Positions 50,743 through 59,713 of a stretch of 64,000 bases of DNA are shown here, piece by piece. Origin of the DNA: Anaerolineales bacterium (GTDB taxonomy: Bacteria > Chloroflexota > Anaerolineae > Anaerolineales > Villigracilaceae); assembly GCA_014379595.1 (NCBI GenBank), contig JACMLM010000071.1, positions 124,001 through 188,000 of the forward strand. Reading direction: 5' to 3'. The notes below the pieces were generated by a model. It was not told the DNA's origin, made no database searches, and worked only from the letters and a program-made list of their open reading frames with translations. The translations under genes were made by a program, and so were the position numbers. How positions within the stretch are numbered: the first letter of the stretch is position 1; the number at the start of each line of letters is the position of its first letter.

Positions 50743-53700
50743 ATGCGTAAACTACTACTTAGTACAACTTTTCTGATTACCCTGCTGACCAACTCGTGTG
50801 GGACGTCTACCCCTACCCCTACATCGGAACCACCCTCCCCCGCCTCCTTCCCAGCCCCTCAAGCTGATGCATCCCCAATCGGCACTTTTCTACCGAATAC
50901 ATCGTACAGCCAGAATATTCGCTTCGAACATCTCAGCCTCGAAGAAGGGCTTTCCCAAAGCGTTGTGAATGTTATCCTGCAAGACCGCATGGGATTTTTA
51001 TGGGTGGGCACTGAAGACGGACTCAACCGCTACGATGGGTATGATTTCAAAGTCTACAAACCTGATGCTGATGACCCAAACAGCCTAAGTGACCGCTGGA
51101 TCACATCTCTCGCAGAGGATACACAAGGCTATTTATGGGTGGGCACACGCCTAGGCGGATTGAACCGTTATGATCCTGTTACAGGAAAATTCACGCGTTT
51201 TATGAACAATGAATCTGACCCCCAAAGTTTGGGCAATAATCAAATTTCTGCATTACTCGTGGATGAAGAAGGCATGTGGGTTGGTACTGATTATGGTCTC
51301 GATTATTTAGATTATGAAACTAACAGTTTTACACATTATCGTTCAAACGAAAGCCCGACCACTTTAAGCAGCAACCTGATCACGAATATTTTTAAAGATT
51401 CGAGCGGCACATTGTGGGTGGGAACTTTGAACGCAGGTGTAAATGTATACAATGAGAAAAATAATACATTTCAAGCCTACAAATATAATGAAGATGACAG
51501 TACCAGCCTGAGTAATAACCGTGTGCTAAGCATTGGAGAAGGAAAAGGCGGCGGATTATGGGTAGGTACGGCTAATGGACTCAATCGTTTTGAGGTTGCC
51601 GGAAAATACTTTACCCGTTTCCAGAATTCAATAGAAGACCCAAATAGTTTAAGTGGAAATACAGTCTACGCAATCTACCAGGATCGTTCCGGTGGATTGT
51701 GGATAGGCACTCATAAGGGTCTTGATCGATATGATGTACATACAAATAAATTTATTCATCATCAATATCAAGCTAATATTCCAAATAGTCTTGGTCATGA
51801 TGTTGTGTACTCGATTTATGAAGACACAGGTAAAGTATTATGGGTTGGTACGTACGGCGGCGGACTGAATAAATATAATCGTCAGCAGGATAATTTTAGA
51901 TACTATCGTAATAACCCCAATGATCCCAACACGTTGAGCGGCAACTTCGTCATCCCGATCATTGTAGATATAAATGGCATCGTATGGATCGGCACACACG
52001 GAGCCGGCTTAAATAGTTTTGATCCTCTCACAAACCAATTCACACATTATCGGCACGATTCTACAAACTCACAAAGTATAAGTAGTGATGATATTCTCTC
52101 GCTTCAAATTGATCATGAAGGGACGTTATGGATTGGCACAAATCGCGGACTTGATAAGTTCGACCCTGCCACAAGCACATTCATTCATCACCAGCCCGAT
52201 CAAAATGACCCAAATACTATTTCAGGTCCTGCCTTCTCTATTTATGAAGACTCAGATAATAACCTTTGGATCGGTACCAATAAAAGCCTTGATATATTCA
52301 ACAGGAACTCTCAACTCTTTACTCACTATGGATTCGATGAGAATGACCCCAACAGTTTCAATGGAAACCAGGTGAATGTCATTTTTGAAGATACAGACCA
52401 CAGTCTTTGGGTCGGCACATTTGACGATGGTCTAAAACGTATACAGCCTGAAAAAGCTGGGATTATCCAATACAAAAACGATTCCAAAGATCTAACCAGT
52501 CTGGGGAACGATTCGATCTTGAGTATTTATCAGGATCTAGATGGAACATTATGGATCGGTACAGCAGGCGGCGGGCTTAACCGCTACAACCCAGAAACAG
52601 ATTCATTCACACGCTTTACTGAAAAAGAAGGTTTGCCTAATGATGTCATTTACGGCATTCTCGAAGATCAGGCAAATAATCTATGGTTAAGCACAAACTT
52701 TGGCTTATCCAGGTTTAATACGAAAACAAAAATAGTTCGCAACTTTACAGCCAGCGATGGATTGCAAAGCAACGAGTTCAATCAAAATGCCTTTGCCAAA
52801 GATCAAAATGGAAATTTATATTTCGGCGGGATCAGCGGCTTAAACATATTTCTACCTGAAGAAATCAAAGATAATCCTCAGCCGCCGCGCGTGGTATTGA
52901 CATCCATCACACAAGATAGCAACGCATTAAATAAAGATCGAACGACAGAATACCTGCAAGATATTACACTCGCATGGCCGCAGGATGAATTTGAATTTGA
53001 ATTCGCTGCCTTTGCATACGGACAGCCCTCCAAGAATCAATATTCCTATACATTGGAAGGCTTTGACTCCAATTGGAAGAATATCGGCAATCAAAGGAAT
53101 GGTCGATACACCAATCTGCCTGGCGGCACATATATCCTGCGTTTGCGCGGTTCAAATAGCGACGGCACCTGGAACCAACAAGGCCAATCAATAAAAGTCA
53201 CTGTCATCCCGCCATATTGGGAGATGTGGTGGTTCCGAAGTTTGGTAGCGTTTGTATTAGTCACCGCCATCGCAGGCGGCTATCGTTGGCGAGTAAAAAG
53301 CGTTGAAGGACGCAACCGAGAATTGGAACGCCTTGTTCAAAGGCGCACATCCGATCTTGCAAAACGAACGAGTGAGATCGAAGCTTTATACGAAGCTGAT
53401 GAACAGATCATACGCAATGTCACACTGAACCAAGTCTTCCAAACACTGGTGGATGTATCCATTTCCATGTTGAAGGCAGATCGAAGTGTGGTCTTCGTAT
53501 GGAATGAAGAAGAGGAAAAAATAATGCCTCGCGTCAGCCGTGGCTTCGACGCAAAGACCTTGTTCGCACTCAATTTTGAAGAAGGTGAGGGAATGGTTGG
53601 CCGTGCCATGAAAACAGGCGAACCCGTTATTGTTTCCGATCTTAAGCTCAATACGTTGCGCGGTGATATTCAAACCGTCATCCGTAGTGAGGGAATTCAA

Positions 53701-54480
53701 TCCTTTGCACATTTCCCCATTGTCGTAGATGGAAAAGTCCTGGCAATTTTTAACGTAGCATATACGCGCCCCAATGCGCTCAATGATGATGCGATCAGAC
53801 TTTTCACAGCGCTGGTTAACCGTGCTTCATTGTCGATAGCAAACATGGAACTCTTTGAGCAGACCAAAGACCTGGCTGTGATGGAAGAACGCAACCGCCT
53901 CGCCCGTGACCTGCATGATAGCGCCAAACAAAAAGCATTTGCGGCTCTTGCACAATTAGGCACTGCTAATGGCATTCTGGCATCGAGACCGGATAAAGTT
54001 AAGCCTCATTTAACCGAAGCAGAAACACTTGTGTACGAAGTGATCCAGGAGTTGACCTTCCTGATTCAGGAGATATATCCCATCGCTTTACAAGAGAAAG
54101 GCCTGCCCACTACGTTAAGAGAATATATCTTCGAGTGGGAAAATCGCAACGATACAGATGTCAATCTTACGGTCCGAAATGAACGGGCGCTTTCGCTTGA
54201 AATAGAACAGGCAATTTATCGCCTGATTCAAGAGGCGCTTGCAAATGTGGCCCGTCATGGTAAAGCAAGGCGTGTGGATGTCTCTCTGGTTTATAATCCA
54301 GATTCACTACAGGTGCTAGTTGCGGATGATGGATGTGGGTTTGATATGAATCAAAAGGCAAAAGGCATGGGCTTCCGCTCCATGCGTGAACGAATTGGCA
54401 GTATTCGCGGTACTATTCAAGTGCAAAGCGCGCCCGGGCAGGGAACGCGCTTAATTGCACAATTACCTATTAAAAGCTAA
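50743..54480 (+). CDS. Two-component propeller sensor histidine kinase (Reg_prop x14, Y_Y_Y, GAF, HisKA_3)
   Basis: 1245 aa. A lipoprotein-like or signal sequence ends near NSCG (Cys19), then a Pro/Ser/Thr linker. Fourteen blades follow (about 65-720), 13 with the W-V/I/L-G/S-T motif (LWVGTEDGLNRYD and so on) and one weak, matching two seven-blade propellers. A Y_Y_Y domain (about 755-825) precedes one membrane helix (about 838-855). A coiled coil, a GAF domain (about 890-1035), a HisKA_3 domain with RDLHDS and a HATPase domain ending near GQGTRLIAQ follow. Proteins of this type sense extracellular ligands. The response regulator gene lies 17 bp downstream. Unlike many such sensors, kinase and regulator are separate genes. 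Confidence 0.92.
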   Translation: MRKLLLSTTFLITLLTNSCGTSTPTPTSEPPSPASFPAPQADASPIGTFLPNTSYSQNIRFEHLSLEEGLSQSVVNVILQDRMGFLWVGTEDGLNRYDGYDFKVYKPDADDPNSLSDRWITSLAEDTQGYLWVGTRLGGLNRYDPVTGKFTRFMNNESDPQSLGNNQISALLVDEEGMWVGTDYGLDYLDYETNSFTHYRSNESPTTLSSNLITNIFKDSSGTLWVGTLNAGVNVYNEKNNTFQAYKYNEDDSTSLSNNRVLSIGEGKGGGLWVGTANGLNRFEVAGKYFTRFQNSIEDPNSLSGNTVYAIYQDRSGGLWIGTHKGLDRYDVHTNKFIHHQYQANIPNSLGHDVVYSIYEDTGKVLWVGTYGGGLNKYNRQQDNFRYYRNNPNDPNTLSGNFVIPIIVDINGIVWIGTHGAGLNSFDPLTNQFTHYRHDSTNSQSISSDDILSLQIDHEGTLWIGTNRGLDKFDPATSTFIHHQPDQNDPNTISGPAFSIYEDSDNNLWIGTNKSLDIFNRNSQLFTHYGFDENDPNSFNGNQVNVIFEDTDHSLWVGTFDDGLKRIQPEKAGIIQYKNDSKDLTSLGNDSILSIYQDLDGTLWIGTAGGGLNRYNPETDSFTRFTEKEGLPNDVIYGILEDQANNLWLSTNFGLSRFNTKTKIVRNFTASDGLQSNEFNQNAFAKDQNGNLYFGGISGLNIFLPEEIKDNPQPPRVVLTSITQDSNALNKDRTTEYLQDITLAWPQDEFEFEFAAFAYGQPSKNQYSYTLEGFDSNWKNIGNQRNGRYTNLPGGTYILRLRGSNSDGTWNQQGQSIKVTVIPPYWEMWWFRSLVAFVLVTAIAGGYRWRVKSVEGRNRELERLVQRRTSDLAKRTSEIEALYEADEQIIRNVTLNQVFQTLVDVSISMLKADRSVVFVWNEEEEKIMPRVSRGFDAKTLFALNFEEGEGMVGRAMKTGEPVIVSDLKLNTLRGDIQTVIRSEGIQSFAHFPIVVDGKVLAIFNVAYTRPNALNDDAIRLFTALVNRASLSIANMELFEQTKDLAVMEERNRLARDLHDSAKQKAFAALAQLGTANGILASRPDKVKPHLTEAETLVYEVIQELTFLIQEIYPIALQEKGLPTTLREYIFEWENRNDTDVNLTVRNERALSLEIEQAIYRLIQEALANVARHGKARRVDVSLVYNPDSLQVLVADDGCGFDMNQKAKGMGFRSMRERIGSIRGTIQVQSAPGQGTRLIAQLPIKS

Positions 54481-54497
54481 AGCAGGAGAGTATGGTT

Positions 54498-55169
54498 ATG
54501 AAACATCATCGCACAAGTATATTGATCGCGGACGATCATGAAGTAGTCCGCAACGGAATTCGTTCCTATCTTGAAACAATCACTGATTTTCACGTAGTAG
54601 GCGAGGCATCTTCCGGGGAAGATGCGCTTAGCATGGTAGCTGAATTAATTCCCGATATTGTTCTGCTTGACCTCATTATGCCAGGCATGGATGGCATTGA
54701 AACCACCCGTCGTGTAAAGCAAGTTAGCCCGCGTACACAAGTAGTGGTGCTCACCTCTTATCATGAAGATGTACATATCTTTCCCGCACTAAAAGCAGGT
54801 GCGATTTCATATATATTAAAGGATATGAAAATGGAAAAACTAGTAGATGTTCTTCACCGCGCAGTACAAGGGGAAGTAACTCTACACCCACGGGTAGCGG
54901 CGCGTGTTCTGCAAAATATTCGCGGCGAAAACAGCGAAGAGCAGCCACTGTTCACAGAATTAACTGACCGTGAAACCGATGTATTGAAACTGATTGCGAA
55001 TGGATTAACCAATAGTCAAATTGCCGAAAAACTTGTTATCAGCGAGAATACAGTAAAAGGACATGTGAGTAATATTCTAAGCAAATTACATCTGGCAGAC
55101 CGTACGAAAGTGGCTGTCTATGCGTGGCAGCAAGGCATTGTTCAGCGTAGCAGTCTTATTGAAGATTAG
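54498..55169 (+). CDS. NarL/LuxR-family response regulator
   Basis: 223 aa from the ATG at 54498, which has GGAGAG at proper spacing; an ATG at 54492 is too close. Receiver domain keeps the DDH acidic residues, D57 in LLDLIMPGMDG, T/S and the K in LKDMK. The LuxR helix-turn-helix (about 155-215) has the TDRETDVLKLIANGLTNSQIAEKL signature and VKGHVSNILSKL. It is the partner of the HisKA_3 kinase upstream. Target genes are unknown. Confidence 0.93.
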   Translation: MKHHRTSILIADDHEVVRNGIRSYLETITDFHVVGEASSGEDALSMVAELIPDIVLLDLIMPGMDGIETTRRVKQVSPRTQVVVLTSYHEDVHIFPALKAGAISYILKDMKMEKLVDVLHRAVQGEVTLHPRVAARVLQNIRGENSEEQPLFTELTDRETDVLKLIANGLTNSQIAEKLVISENTVKGHVSNILSKLHLADRTKVAVYAWQQGIVQRSSLIED

Positions 55170-55189
55170 ATAGATTTCAACAAGAATTA

Positions 55190-55224
55190 AAAAGGACATG
55201 GCTGAGTATCAGCCATGTCCTTTT
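55190..55224. terminator. Bidirectional terminator
   Basis: Perfect 16-bp arms (55190-55205 and 55209-55224) with loop GTA, beginning and ending in A/T runs. It lies between the NarL-type regulator and the convergent DsbA-like gene. Confidence 0.85.
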
Positions 55225-55245
55225 GGTTTAATCATATGACTTTAT

Positions 55246-55995
55246 TTATTGCGGAGCCATCTCAAGTAAAGCTGCTTCGATCTCCTGCTTGAAGACATCA
55301 TAAGGTTGTGCACCTTCAATAAGTTTTGTCTTTACTTCTCCATTCACCGCATAAGACATGATGAATGAAGGAGTGGCTTGAATATCTGCAGCAAGGGCAT
55401 CCTTGGCATCCTGAGCAATGAGGTCTTTATAGTCACCGCCATCAAAACAGGAGTTGAACTGACTCATATCCAGTTCAATGTTTTCAGCAAAAGCTTTCAA
55501 GCGACGGTCGGTAAAAGCTCCTTGATTCTCACCAGCTTGATTTGCAAAAATAGTATCGTGCATCTCCCAGAATTTTTCCTGGTCTCCTGCACAATAAGCT
55601 GCTTCTGCCGAGCCAGCAGATTCAGGGCCAATAAATTCACCAAAGGAATGATAAACGAAATACACAGTGCCATCTGCCACGTATGTTTCCAATAATTTTG
55701 CCTCAGTATCTTCAAAGAATCGACGGCAGAATGGACATTGAAAATCAGAATATTCTTCAAGTTTAATTGGAGCATCCGGGTTTCCAGCCGCATTAAATTT
55801 TACATCCGGGCGGGAAATCGCCTCTGGGGTAAAAATCTCGCCTACCGGTTTGAAGTTCGGGTAAATAAACAAAAAGGCGATAAGGATTGCAACTATTGAA
55901 ATAAAACTAATACTAATAATCCGCCCGCGCATCTCTTTACGGCGTATTTGCTCGCGACGCATTTGCCGCTTGCTCATTTCTTTCGTGTTACTCAT
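55246..55995 (-). CDS. DsbA-like thioredoxin-fold protein, membrane-anchored
   Basis: 249 aa. A basic N-terminus (MSKRQMRREQIRRKEMRG) and one membrane helix (about 26-44) are followed by a thioredoxin-fold domain with insertion typical of DSBA (about 75-245). The active site is QCPFC (Cys89/Cys92), and a cis-Pro is at TPSF (ATPSFIMSY). Two more Cys (AYCAGD and NSCFDG) may form a structural pair. AGGAG precedes the ATG. It would form or rearrange disulfides outside the membrane, like BdbD of Bacillus. It is the last gene in the minus-strand run starting at the CpaE region. Confidence 0.9.
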   Translation of the reverse strand: MSNTKEMSKRQMRREQIRRKEMRGRIISISFISIVAILIAFLFIYPNFKPVGEIFTPEAISRPDVKFNAAGNPDAPIKLEEYSDFQCPFCRRFFEDTEAKLLETYVADGTVYFVYHSFGEFIGPESAGSAEAAYCAGDQEKFWEMHDTIFANQAGENQGAFTDRRLKAFAENIELDMSQFNSCFDGGDYKDLIAQDAKDALAADIQATPSFIMSYAVNGEVKTKLIEGAQPYDVFKQEIEAALLEMAPQ

Positions 55996-56080
55996 TCTGA
56001 CTCCTGTGATTTAAGTGTGATGAAGTAAATTGTCCCATGTGAAAATGGATTTGTCTAGTAAACCGTTAATATGTTCTTAT

Positions 56081-56920
56081 TTATTCCCGCAAACGAGCAT
56101 CCATCCAAAGCGTCATTGTCTTGAACACTTCGTTCTGCTGTGCCTCATTATGAAGTTCATGGTATGCATCATCCCATAATACAAGCGTGCTTTTATTCTT
56201 CAAGGCAGCAGCAAATTCAATACTACTTGAAGGATATGCGATCTCATCTTCTTTGCCATGCAATAACAAAAGCGGAAGTGAAAACTCGCCTGCATGTTCA
56301 AGAGTCCATTTGGTGACACCCAGCATGATCTTGCCAAAGCCCAGTGAAACCTTGTCATGATTAAGCGGATCATTGTTATAGGTAGTTACCACTTTTTCAT
56401 CGTGCGAGATATTTTTCGAGTCTAATCCGCTGGGAACAGCAACGCCTGGTATAACGGAACCCAATATTTTTGCCATATTTACTTTCAAGGTTTGGGTTTC
56501 CAAAGCTGTATGTAAACCAGGGCTTGTGGCAACAATTCCCTTAACATCTGGTTTACGAAGCAATCCATAATGCAAAACCTGAATGCCCCCAAGACTGTGT
56601 CCGTATAAAATGATCGGCAGGCCTGGGTAACGGTTGCGAGCCTGATCGAGCAACAGGTCAATATCTTTCATAAAATCTTCAATGGATGAAATATGACCAC
56701 GCGTGCCACCTGAACGTCCATGACCGCGCAAATCATAAGTGAAGAGTGCATACCCTTCCTTCCCAAATGCTTCGGCCACATGGGTATAACGCGAACTGTG
56801 TTCTCCCAACCCATGTACCAGACACACAACTGCCTTTGGTGTGCGGGCTTCCGGCTCCCAGCCTTGTGCGAAAATATTCAAGCCATCATGTGCTTTCCAG
56901 GAAGTTTCGAAGTTGTTCAT
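56081..56920 (-). CDS. Alpha/beta hydrolase, monoacylglycerol-lipase-like
   Basis: 279 aa from the ATG at 56920; GGAGG lies 5 nt upstream inside the end of the previous gene, while an extended frame from 57028 would overlap that gene. The nucleophile Ser is in GHSLGG (about 108-113), the oxyanion loop is HGLGEHSSRY, and D and H of the triad fall in GKEDEI (about 225) and AYHELHNE (about 255). It matches the YtpA/monoglyceride lipase group. The start is 1 nt after the preceding stop, so it is coupled to the V4R-like gene. Confidence 0.88.
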   Translation of the reverse strand: MNNFETSWKAHDGLNIFAQGWEPEARTPKAVVCLVHGLGEHSSRYTHVAEAFGKEGYALFTYDLRGHGRSGGTRGHISSIEDFMKDIDLLLDQARNRYPGLPIILYGHSLGGIQVLHYGLLRKPDVKGIVATSPGLHTALETQTLKVNMAKILGSVIPGVAVPSGLDSKNISHDEKVVTTYNNDPLNHDKVSLGFGKIMLGVTKWTLEHAGEFSLPLLLLHGKEDEIAYPSSSIEFAAALKNKSTLVLWDDAYHELHNEAQQNEVFKTMTLWMDARLRE

Positions 56921-56921
56921 T

Positions 56922-57527
56922 TCACCCTCCAATAGTGATCTTGAATTCGCATTGACGCTCACCCATTGAACGACAAGTTCGTTCTTCAATATCATACACT
57001 TGCCCATCGGCCCAATATAAACATTCACGGATCAAGCCAAAGGTTACAAAACAGATCGGAGCATCGTCTGATTGATCCAGCGTTGTAGGAGATGTTTGGT
57101 CAACGAGAAGCAGGTCCAGGTCCAGAGTGTGAACCGTTACATTTCCCGGCGTAGCGCTCAAAATACGTGCAAGTAATTCCAGCGTAGGTTTACGTCGCAA
57201 GGATTTGGGAAGTCCACGAATAATTTTGGATTGGGCTTTAATTCCAAAACCTGAATCGTCCAATAAATGACCCCAAAGTTTCGTTCCGATCCGTAGCAAT
57301 ATGCCGCGCGCGCCGCGACCATAATAAGTACGCAGTGCAGATTGCAGGCGTGAATATGCCTGTGCCGTTCGCTCGTCATCCAATGCGCTGAAGTGCGCAG
57401 GGTGAGCCCATTCATCCGGCAGACCAGCTTTTGAAAGCACGGATGTAAATGTTTCATGGCCGATTTCAGCAGAAAGCACTTCTACAAATCTGCGCATAAT
57501 TCGCCCGGGAAAATTTATCTCAGCCAT
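56922..57527 (-). CDS. Protein with V4R-like C-terminal domain
   Basis: 201 aa. The N-terminus is alpha-helical. The C-terminal 50 residues have the hallmark of V4R (4-vinyl reductase) domains: G-x3-E-CLYWADG, then E-RTCRSMGERQCEFKI, with conserved Cys residues that in relatives bind zinc or ligands such as small hydrocarbons. It starts inside the previous GNAT gene (8-nt overlap) and ends 1 nt before the hydrolase gene. Function unknown; ligand-sensing is plausible. Confidence 0.65.
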   Translation of the reverse strand: MAEINFPGRIMRRFVEVLSAEIGHETFTSVLSKAGLPDEWAHPAHFSALDDERTAQAYSRLQSALRTYYGRGARGILLRIGTKLWGHLLDDSGFGIKAQSKIIRGLPKSLRRKPTLELLARILSATPGNVTVHTLDLDLLLVDQTSPTTLDQSDDAPICFVTFGLIRECLYWADGQVYDIEERTCRSMGERQCEFKITIGG

Positions 57528-58395
57528 TAAACTCTTTGCTTATCGGGTAAACAAGCACAGGAAAATTCTCACCAGTGGAAACAAAACCTAATTTTTTATA
57601 AAGTGATAATGAAGCCGCATTATCAGCCTGTGTGTTGACGGATAACCTCTCAAGTTGGCTGACACCAATACGCTGGAAGAGGTCACTCACCAGTGCAGCT
57701 CCCACACCTTTACCTTGTGCTTCGGGTCCTACCGCAAGCCTGGCGAGGTGTGCCCCGAACAGATTTCCTGTACTGAGTTGATATCCAATAATCGCACCTA
57801 AGGCATCTTCTGCAACAGTGGCGCTTAATGACTGCAAACGCGCTTTTTGAAGTGCATCAAATGTGTTATGCCAAAACTTACCAAATGCTGCGAGGTCCAC
57901 TTCTGTAACGGCATGTATATCTGATTCCTGCATGGGGCGAATCTGAATTTCTTGTGGTGCAGGAAAAGATCTGACGTTCTCACTGGTCAATTGAAGCAAA
58001 GTGATATTTTGTTTTAATTCAAAACCGCTGGAAAGTAGAATATTTTGAAACCAATGTTTTACAACGATCACTGCAACTTGTGTTTTTGAATCTGAGTGAA
58101 TGATTTCGTTACGAGCGGCTTCCCACAGAGCGGCCCAGGCTTCAGTTGCAGAGAGATGCGGATGATATCCAAAGAGTCTAATCCATGCCACTTGAGGAGG
58201 ATCTTCAGGACAGGCCAACGCGGCGGCAATATGTCCGTCTTCTTCCAGTACCCAATAATTTGGCGAACCGATCCACTCAAGTGGAGGGCGCCAATCTAAA
58301 TGACGATGGGTATTGGCTTCATATAAGAGGAGGTTGGCTATCTGCTGATGATCTTCAGCAACCGCGCGACGAACCCGCAAACCGACATTGATCAT
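57520..58395 (-). CDS. GNAT-family acetyltransferase
   Basis: 291 aa holding two GNAT-like halves. The first (about 1-145) is degenerate. The second (about 150-285) is well formed, with the acetyl-CoA motif VGPEAQGKGVGAALV (about 233-247) and NAASLSLYKKLGF near the end. It overlaps the TPR gene and the V4R-like gene. Substrate unknown; the degenerate half may form a recognition part as in mycothiol synthase. Confidence 0.8.
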   Translation of the reverse strand: MINVGLRVRRAVAEDHQQIANLLLYEANTHRHLDWRPPLEWIGSPNYWVLEEDGHIAAALACPEDPPQVAWIRLFGYHPHLSATEAWAALWEAARNEIIHSDSKTQVAVIVVKHWFQNILLSSGFELKQNITLLQLTSENVRSFPAPQEIQIRPMQESDIHAVTEVDLAAFGKFWHNTFDALQKARLQSLSATVAEDALGAIIGYQLSTGNLFGAHLARLAVGPEAQGKGVGAALVSDLFQRIGVSQLERLSVNTQADNAASLSLYKKLGFVSTGENFPVLVYPISKEFNG

Positions 58396-58916
58396 TTTAC
58401 AAAGATACGAACGAAGAATCTTAAAATACGTTCAAAGAAAGTTGGGTTATCTTTTACATCCAGTGACCCCATCATTTTGAAAGCTGAGTCGGTGACTTTA
58501 CCTGTTTTAAGTTTAATCGCTGCCGAAGATTTCATAACCATGGAACGCAGATCACCTTCGCCAGCCAGGGCAAACAATTCGGCAGAACGGTCATATACGA
58601 TAATAGCTTCGTTGAATTGGCTCAGTCCTTCAAGCGCAGCAGCTTGATTCCCCAATGCCATTGCCTGTCGTTTAATGTCTTTTTCGCTTTCAAATATCTG
58701 ATCGGTGCCAAGAGCGGCATCCAGCGCTTCTTTCGGTTTGCCCGCCTGCAGAAAAGCAACACTCATATTATTCTTCATCTCAGCAGCCATTAAAACTGAA
58801 CGGGCCAGTAAATAACCATCTGCAGCTTGGCGGAATAATTCAGCGGCCTCAACAAATTTTTTATTTTCAAAGGCGCTTTTGCCTTGTTCAGCGAGTTGGG
58901 CAGGTTCAAGTGTCAT
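58392..58916 (-). CDS. TPR-like protein
   Basis: 174 aa, helical, with TPR-type repeats (AEQGKSAFENKKFVEAAELF, AFLQAGKPKEALDAAL, AALEGLSQFNEAIIVYD). A hydrophobic C-terminal segment (RILRFFVRIFVK) ends the protein. The stop overlaps the next ATG by 4 nt. A partner of neighbours is likely; role unknown. Confidence 0.72.
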   Translation of the reverse strand: MTLEPAQLAEQGKSAFENKKFVEAAELFRQAADGYLLARSVLMAAEMKNNMSVAFLQAGKPKEALDAALGTDQIFESEKDIKRQAMALGNQAAALEGLSQFNEAIIVYDRSAELFALAGEGDLRSMVMKSSAAIKLKTGKVTDSAFKMMGSLDVKDNPTFFERILRFFVRIFVK

Positions 58917-58994
58917 GTTTTATTTCCAAATATAATTAATTTAAGTAATTTTGCTTTTCTATAAAACCATACGCAATGATAATAAATTATAGAG

Positions 58995-59669
58995 TTAGAG
59001 GGTAATATCAAGCAGGCCTTCAGCAACAGAACGCAATTTTTCTCTGGACATATCGCTGAGTTTCATGGCAAGCTCAAGGTAGGGACGATTAACAGCCTGA
59101 CAAACGAAATTCTGCATTTCCTCGGGCAGATCTAGAAATTTTTGCATCGCCCGCTGACTCGTCATCCACTGCCCTACCGGGCCGTTTTGATCGAAGAATG
59201 TATCAACCCGGCTTCCCATGACAGTGAGGATACTTTCAAGTTCAGGCACAGGGATGGCACGCTCGCCTAATTCATATGCCTTCAGGCGTGATTGTGCAAT
59301 TCCAGTTTCGGTTGATAAATGACGAATGGACATATTAACGTTGTTGCGTTCCTGCCTCAAAAGCGCACCGATCATACGTTGACGTAGGGCGATCAAGCGT
59401 GCCATATCTAAAGCTTCCATGGGAGAAGGCACATCCGATCTAGTTTCATTGCCCCAAAATTGTGCAATCGGAAGTTTTAGATAATAAACAAGTGTTTCAA
59501 GTTCTGGCAGCGAAGGAGAACGGCGGCCCTCTTCATAAGCACGAAACAAGCCTGGTTTAATACCAATTGCATCGGAACATTCTTTAATACTACGGCGTTC
59601 TGCCATGCGAGCATCTTTAATAAGTAAACCTAATTTCTTTTCGCGGATGGTGATCTGAGCGTTATTCAT
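58995..59669 (-). CDS. Double-XRE helix-turn-helix regulator
   Basis: 224 aa with two tandem HTH_3 domains (about 12-70 and 95-155: LIKDARMAERRSIKECSDAI and LLRQERNNVNMSIRHLSTET), followed by a C-terminal helical part. GAGG lies 5 nt before the ATG. Tandem domains could bind a direct repeat. It sits between CpaF and the TPR/GNAT genes. Target unknown. Confidence 0.78.
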   Translation of the reverse strand: MNNAQITIREKKLGLLIKDARMAERRSIKECSDAIGIKPGLFRAYEEGRRSPSLPELETLVYYLKLPIAQFWGNETRSDVPSPMEALDMARLIALRQRMIGALLRQERNNVNMSIRHLSTETGIAQSRLKAYELGERAIPVPELESILTVMGSRVDTFFDQNGPVGQWMTSQRAMQKFLDLPEEMQNFVCQAVNRPYLELAMKLSDMSREKLRSVAEGLLDITL

Positions 59670-59713
59670 GCGTCCTCATAAATAGTTGGATGCCTAGATT
59701 ATAGCAGAGTGTT

